From positions 744,001 to 808,000 of the forward strand of contig NZ_JYLN01000002.1 of the NCBI RefSeq assembly GCF_001439735.1: a DNA stretch of 64,000 bases, read 5' to 3'. The number at the start of each line of letters is the position of its first letter. Positions within the stretch are counted from its first letter, which is position 1. Below, piece after piece: positions 62,133-64,000 of the stretch. Position numbers and translations under genes: made by a program. The DNA comes from Pseudomonas paralactis (GTDB lineage Bacteria; Pseudomonadota; Gammaproteobacteria; Pseudomonadales; Pseudomonadaceae). Below the pieces are notes generated by a model, which was not told the DNA's origin, ran no database searches, and saw only the letters and a list, made by a program, of their open reading frames with translations.

Positions 62133-63233
62133 ATGGGATTCAATTGCGGCATCGTCGGCCTGCCCAACGTCGGCAAATCCACCCTGTTCAACGCCCTGAC
62201 CAAGTCCGGTATTGCGGCGGAGAACTTCCCCTTCTGCACCATCGAACCCAACAGCGGTATCGTGCCGATGCCGGACCCTCGCCTGGATGCACTGGCGGCA
62301 ATCGTCAACCCCAAGCGCATCCTGCCGACCACCATGGAATTCGTCGACATCGCAGGCCTGGTCGCCGGCGCATCCAAGGGTGAAGGCCTGGGTAACAAGT
62401 TCCTGGCCAACATCCGTGAAACCGATGCCATCGCCCATGTGGTCCGCTGCTTTGAAGACGAGAACGTGATCCACGTCTCCAACAGCGTCGACCCCAAGCG
62501 CGACATCGAAATCATCGACCTGGAGCTGATTTTCGCCGACCTCGACAGCTGCGAAAAGCAACTGCAGAAAGTCGCGCGTAACGCCAAGGGCGGAGACAAG
62601 GACGCAGTGGTCCAGAAAGGCCTGCTGGAGCAGTTGATCGCTCACTTCACCGAAGGCAAGCCGGCGCGCAGCCTGATGAAGAACATGGGCACCGATGAGA
62701 AGGCTGTGATCAAAGGCTTCCACCTGCTCACCACCAAGCCTGTGATGTATATCGCCAACGTCGCCGAAGACGGCTTCGAGAACAACCCGCTGCTCGACGT
62801 GGTCAAGGCCATTGCCGAGGAAGAAGGCGCCATTGTTGTTCCGGTATGCAACAAGATCGAAGCTGAAATCGCCGAGCTTGATGACGGCGAAGAGAAAGAC
62901 ATGTTTCTTGAAGCCCTGGGCCTTGAAGAGCCTGGCCTGAACCGTGTGATCCGCGCCGGCTACGAGATGCTCAACCTGCAGACCTACTTCACCGCCGGTG
63001 TCGAAGAAGTCCGTGCCTGGACCGTCAAGGTCGGTGCTACCGCGCCACAAGCTGCCGGCGTGATCCACACCGACTTCGAAAAGGGCTTCATCCGCGCCGA
63101 AGTAATCGCCTACAGCGACTTCATTCAGTACAAGGGTGAGGCCGGTGCCAAGGAAGCCGGCAAATGGCGCCTTGAAGGCAAGGAATACATTGTCAAGGAT
63201 GGCGATGTAATGCACTTCCGTTTTAACGTATAA
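62133..63233 (+). CDS. ychF: Ribosome-associated ATPase YchF
   Basis: 366 residues, Obg-family. The P-loop GLPNVGKS is at residues 9–16; in YchF the usual GTP-specific motif is altered (NVAED) so ATP is preferred. A C-terminal TGS domain (about 280–366) is present. It binds the 50S subunit and influences stress responses. Coupled to pth by position. Confidence 0.97.
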   Translation: MGFNCGIVGLPNVGKSTLFNALTKSGIAAENFPFCTIEPNSGIVPMPDPRLDALAAIVNPKRILPTTMEFVDIAGLVAGASKGEGLGNKFLANIRETDAIAHVVRCFEDENVIHVSNSVDPKRDIEIIDLELIFADLDSCEKQLQKVARNAKGGDKDAVVQKGLLEQLIAHFTEGKPARSLMKNMGTDEKAVIKGFHLLTTKPVMYIANVAEDGFENNPLLDVVKAIAEEEGAIVVPVCNKIEAEIAELDDGEEKDMFLEALGLEEPGLNRVIRAGYEMLNLQTYFTAGVEEVRAWTVKVGATAPQAAGVIHTDFEKGFIRAEVIAYSDFIQYKGEAGAKEAGKWRLEGKEYIVKDGDVMHFRFNV

Positions 63234-63553
63234 GTACCCACCACGGTATTTACTACGAGCCCATAAAAAAGCCGATGCAGTGCATCGGCTTTTTTGTGGG
63301 TGACTGTTTATGAAGGCGACTTACATCCAAAAAATCAGACTTTCAGAATATTCCTACTTACCAATCACCGCATTAACCTCGCACTTACTCCCGTCACCGA
63401 CAAATCAAAACTTACCATCATTTTCCTACATCACCCCTCCACTTAAACCTCTCTACACCGAGTGACAACTTTTATAATCTACGTTCTACTGAGCTGGCGC
63501 GCGCAGACCGTATTTGCAACAGTGAAGTAATAGCGAACAGGGAGTATCAATTC
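63234..63553. other. 320-base AT-rich intergenic region
   Basis: It contains the ychF terminator at 63265–63295 and then about 250 AT-rich bases with no ORF. A TATAAT at 63473–63478 is a possible -10, but no good -35 is visible 16–18 bases before it. GGGAG before the final ATG is the ribosome site of the next gene. The change in composition marks the boundary of the next gene block. Confidence 0.6.
63265..63295 (+). terminator. ychF terminator
   Basis: Stem AAAAAAGCCGATG and CATCGGCTTTTTT around a short loop, about 30 bases after the ychF stop. Confidence 0.93.
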
Positions 63554-64000
63554 ATGTCGACCTACGTCCAGAAGGATAATAAAACAGACGTTTCACTCAT
63601 TGAGGGTCCAGAAATTGAAACCACGCTTAACAACACTGCCGCACTCAACGTTGACATTCTATTGTTGGGAGAAACCGGCACCGGAAAAGACACGCTTGCG
63701 CAGCGGATTCATCGATTATCGGGGCGACGCGGTAATTTTGTTGCCGTGAACTGTGCGGCCATTCCAGAAAGCCTCGCAGAAAGTCAGTTGTTCGGGGTCA
63801 ACAGCGGGGCTTATACCGGGGCCATACAATCCAGGGCTGGATTCGTCGAAGCAGCCCACCTGGGTACCCTGTACCTGGATGAGATCGACAGCATGCCCCT
63901 GAGCCTGCAAGCCAAGCTGCTGCGCGTGCTGGAGTGCCGCGGGGTGGAACGCCTGGGCTCGACTCGCTTGATCTCCGTGGACATGCGCGTGATCGCGTCA
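63554..64000 (+). CDS. HrpR/HrpS-like sigma-54 enhancer-binding protein, N-terminal part
   Basis: At least 149 residues; the gene runs off the right edge. The AAA+ sigma-54 activation domain begins almost at once: Walker A GETGTGKD (near residue 40), the GAYTGA loop (a GAFTGA variant) near 88, and Walker B LYLDEIDSMP near 110. No receiver or GAF domain precedes it. The NCAAIPESLAESQLFG and DEIDSMPLSLQAKLLRVLE segments and lack of a regulatory domain match HrpR/HrpS of P. syringae or RspR of P. fluorescens, which together activate the hrpL/rspL promoter of Hrp-type III secretion. Assignment to R or S cannot be made from this part. Confidence 0.78.
   Translation, partial: MSTYVQKDNKTDVSLIEGPEIETTLNNTAALNVDILLLGETGTGKDTLAQRIHRLSGRRGNFVAVNCAAIPESLAESQLFGVNSGAYTGAIQSRAGFVEAAHLGTLYLDEIDSMPLSLQAKLLRVLECRGVERLGSTRLISVDMRVIAS

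Overview
The window looks like a chromosome segment of a fluorescent Pseudomonas, probably of the P. fluorescens group. The basis is Pseudomonas-type GC-rich coding sequence, a gene order that tracks the P. aeruginosa order as I remember it (nadC–pilA–pilCD–coaE–yacG; clpB–pgeF–rluD–bamD; pilin genes–ispH–fkpB–lspA–ileS–ribF–murJ–rpsT; pagL–murI–moeB–prmC–prfA–hemA–lbcA–lolB–ispE–prs–rplY–pth–ychF), and five copies of the 'TAGGAGCGAGCTTGCTCGC' REPIN family typical of P. fluorescens genomes. Almost everything is core chromosome. I see no insertion sequence, prophage or CRISPR.

Layout. 1–6560: end of nadC, a tRNA-Thr, a type IV pilus locus pilA / pilC-pilD that lacks pilB, coaE-yacG, and small conserved genes. 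6600–14700: ndh, a four-tRNA array (Pro, Lys, Pro, Asn), clpB with a textbook heat-shock promoter, pgeF-rluD, bamD. 14650–18750: thiO and a reduced minor-pilin cluster (pilE, pilX, pilW, pilV, with fimT divergent) without pilY1. 18700–26750: ispH, fkpB, lspA, ileS, ribF, murJ, rpsT. 27030–36100: slyD, pta, a lysophosphatidate acyltransferase, cysNC-cysD for sulfate activation, a Nif3-like protein and the envelope-stress protease AlgW. 36200–38300: a TonB-dependent siderophore receptor behind a Fur-box-like sequence.

38370–50520 is the most interesting block. A renalase-like flavoprotein, a Trp-rich small protein, a DUF523/DUF1722 protein, a MerR/LitR-type regulator with a degenerate B12 pocket, DNA photolyase, an NTF2-like protein, an SDR, an amine-oxidase-like flavoprotein, DUF1365, a cyclopropane-fatty-acid-synthase-like methyltransferase and a DUF2878 membrane protein are packed in one direction, mostly with overlapping stops and starts. 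Two intergenic regions carry TGTACA repeats in the geometry expected for a LitR light-response operator. I read it as a light/singlet-oxygen defence operon combining DNA repair with membrane lipid modification.

50500–63230: pagL (lipid A deacylase), murI-moeB-prmC-prfA-hemA transcribed leftward, then lbcA-lolB-ispE-tRNA-Gln-prs-rplY-pth-ychF rightward. The window ends inside a gene whose product looks like HrpR/HrpS, the enhancer-binding proteins that activate Hrp-type III secretion genes. A type III secretion (hrp/rsp) cluster may therefore begin just past the right edge.

All assignments come from reading the sequence. No database search was run, and comparisons to other species are from memory.
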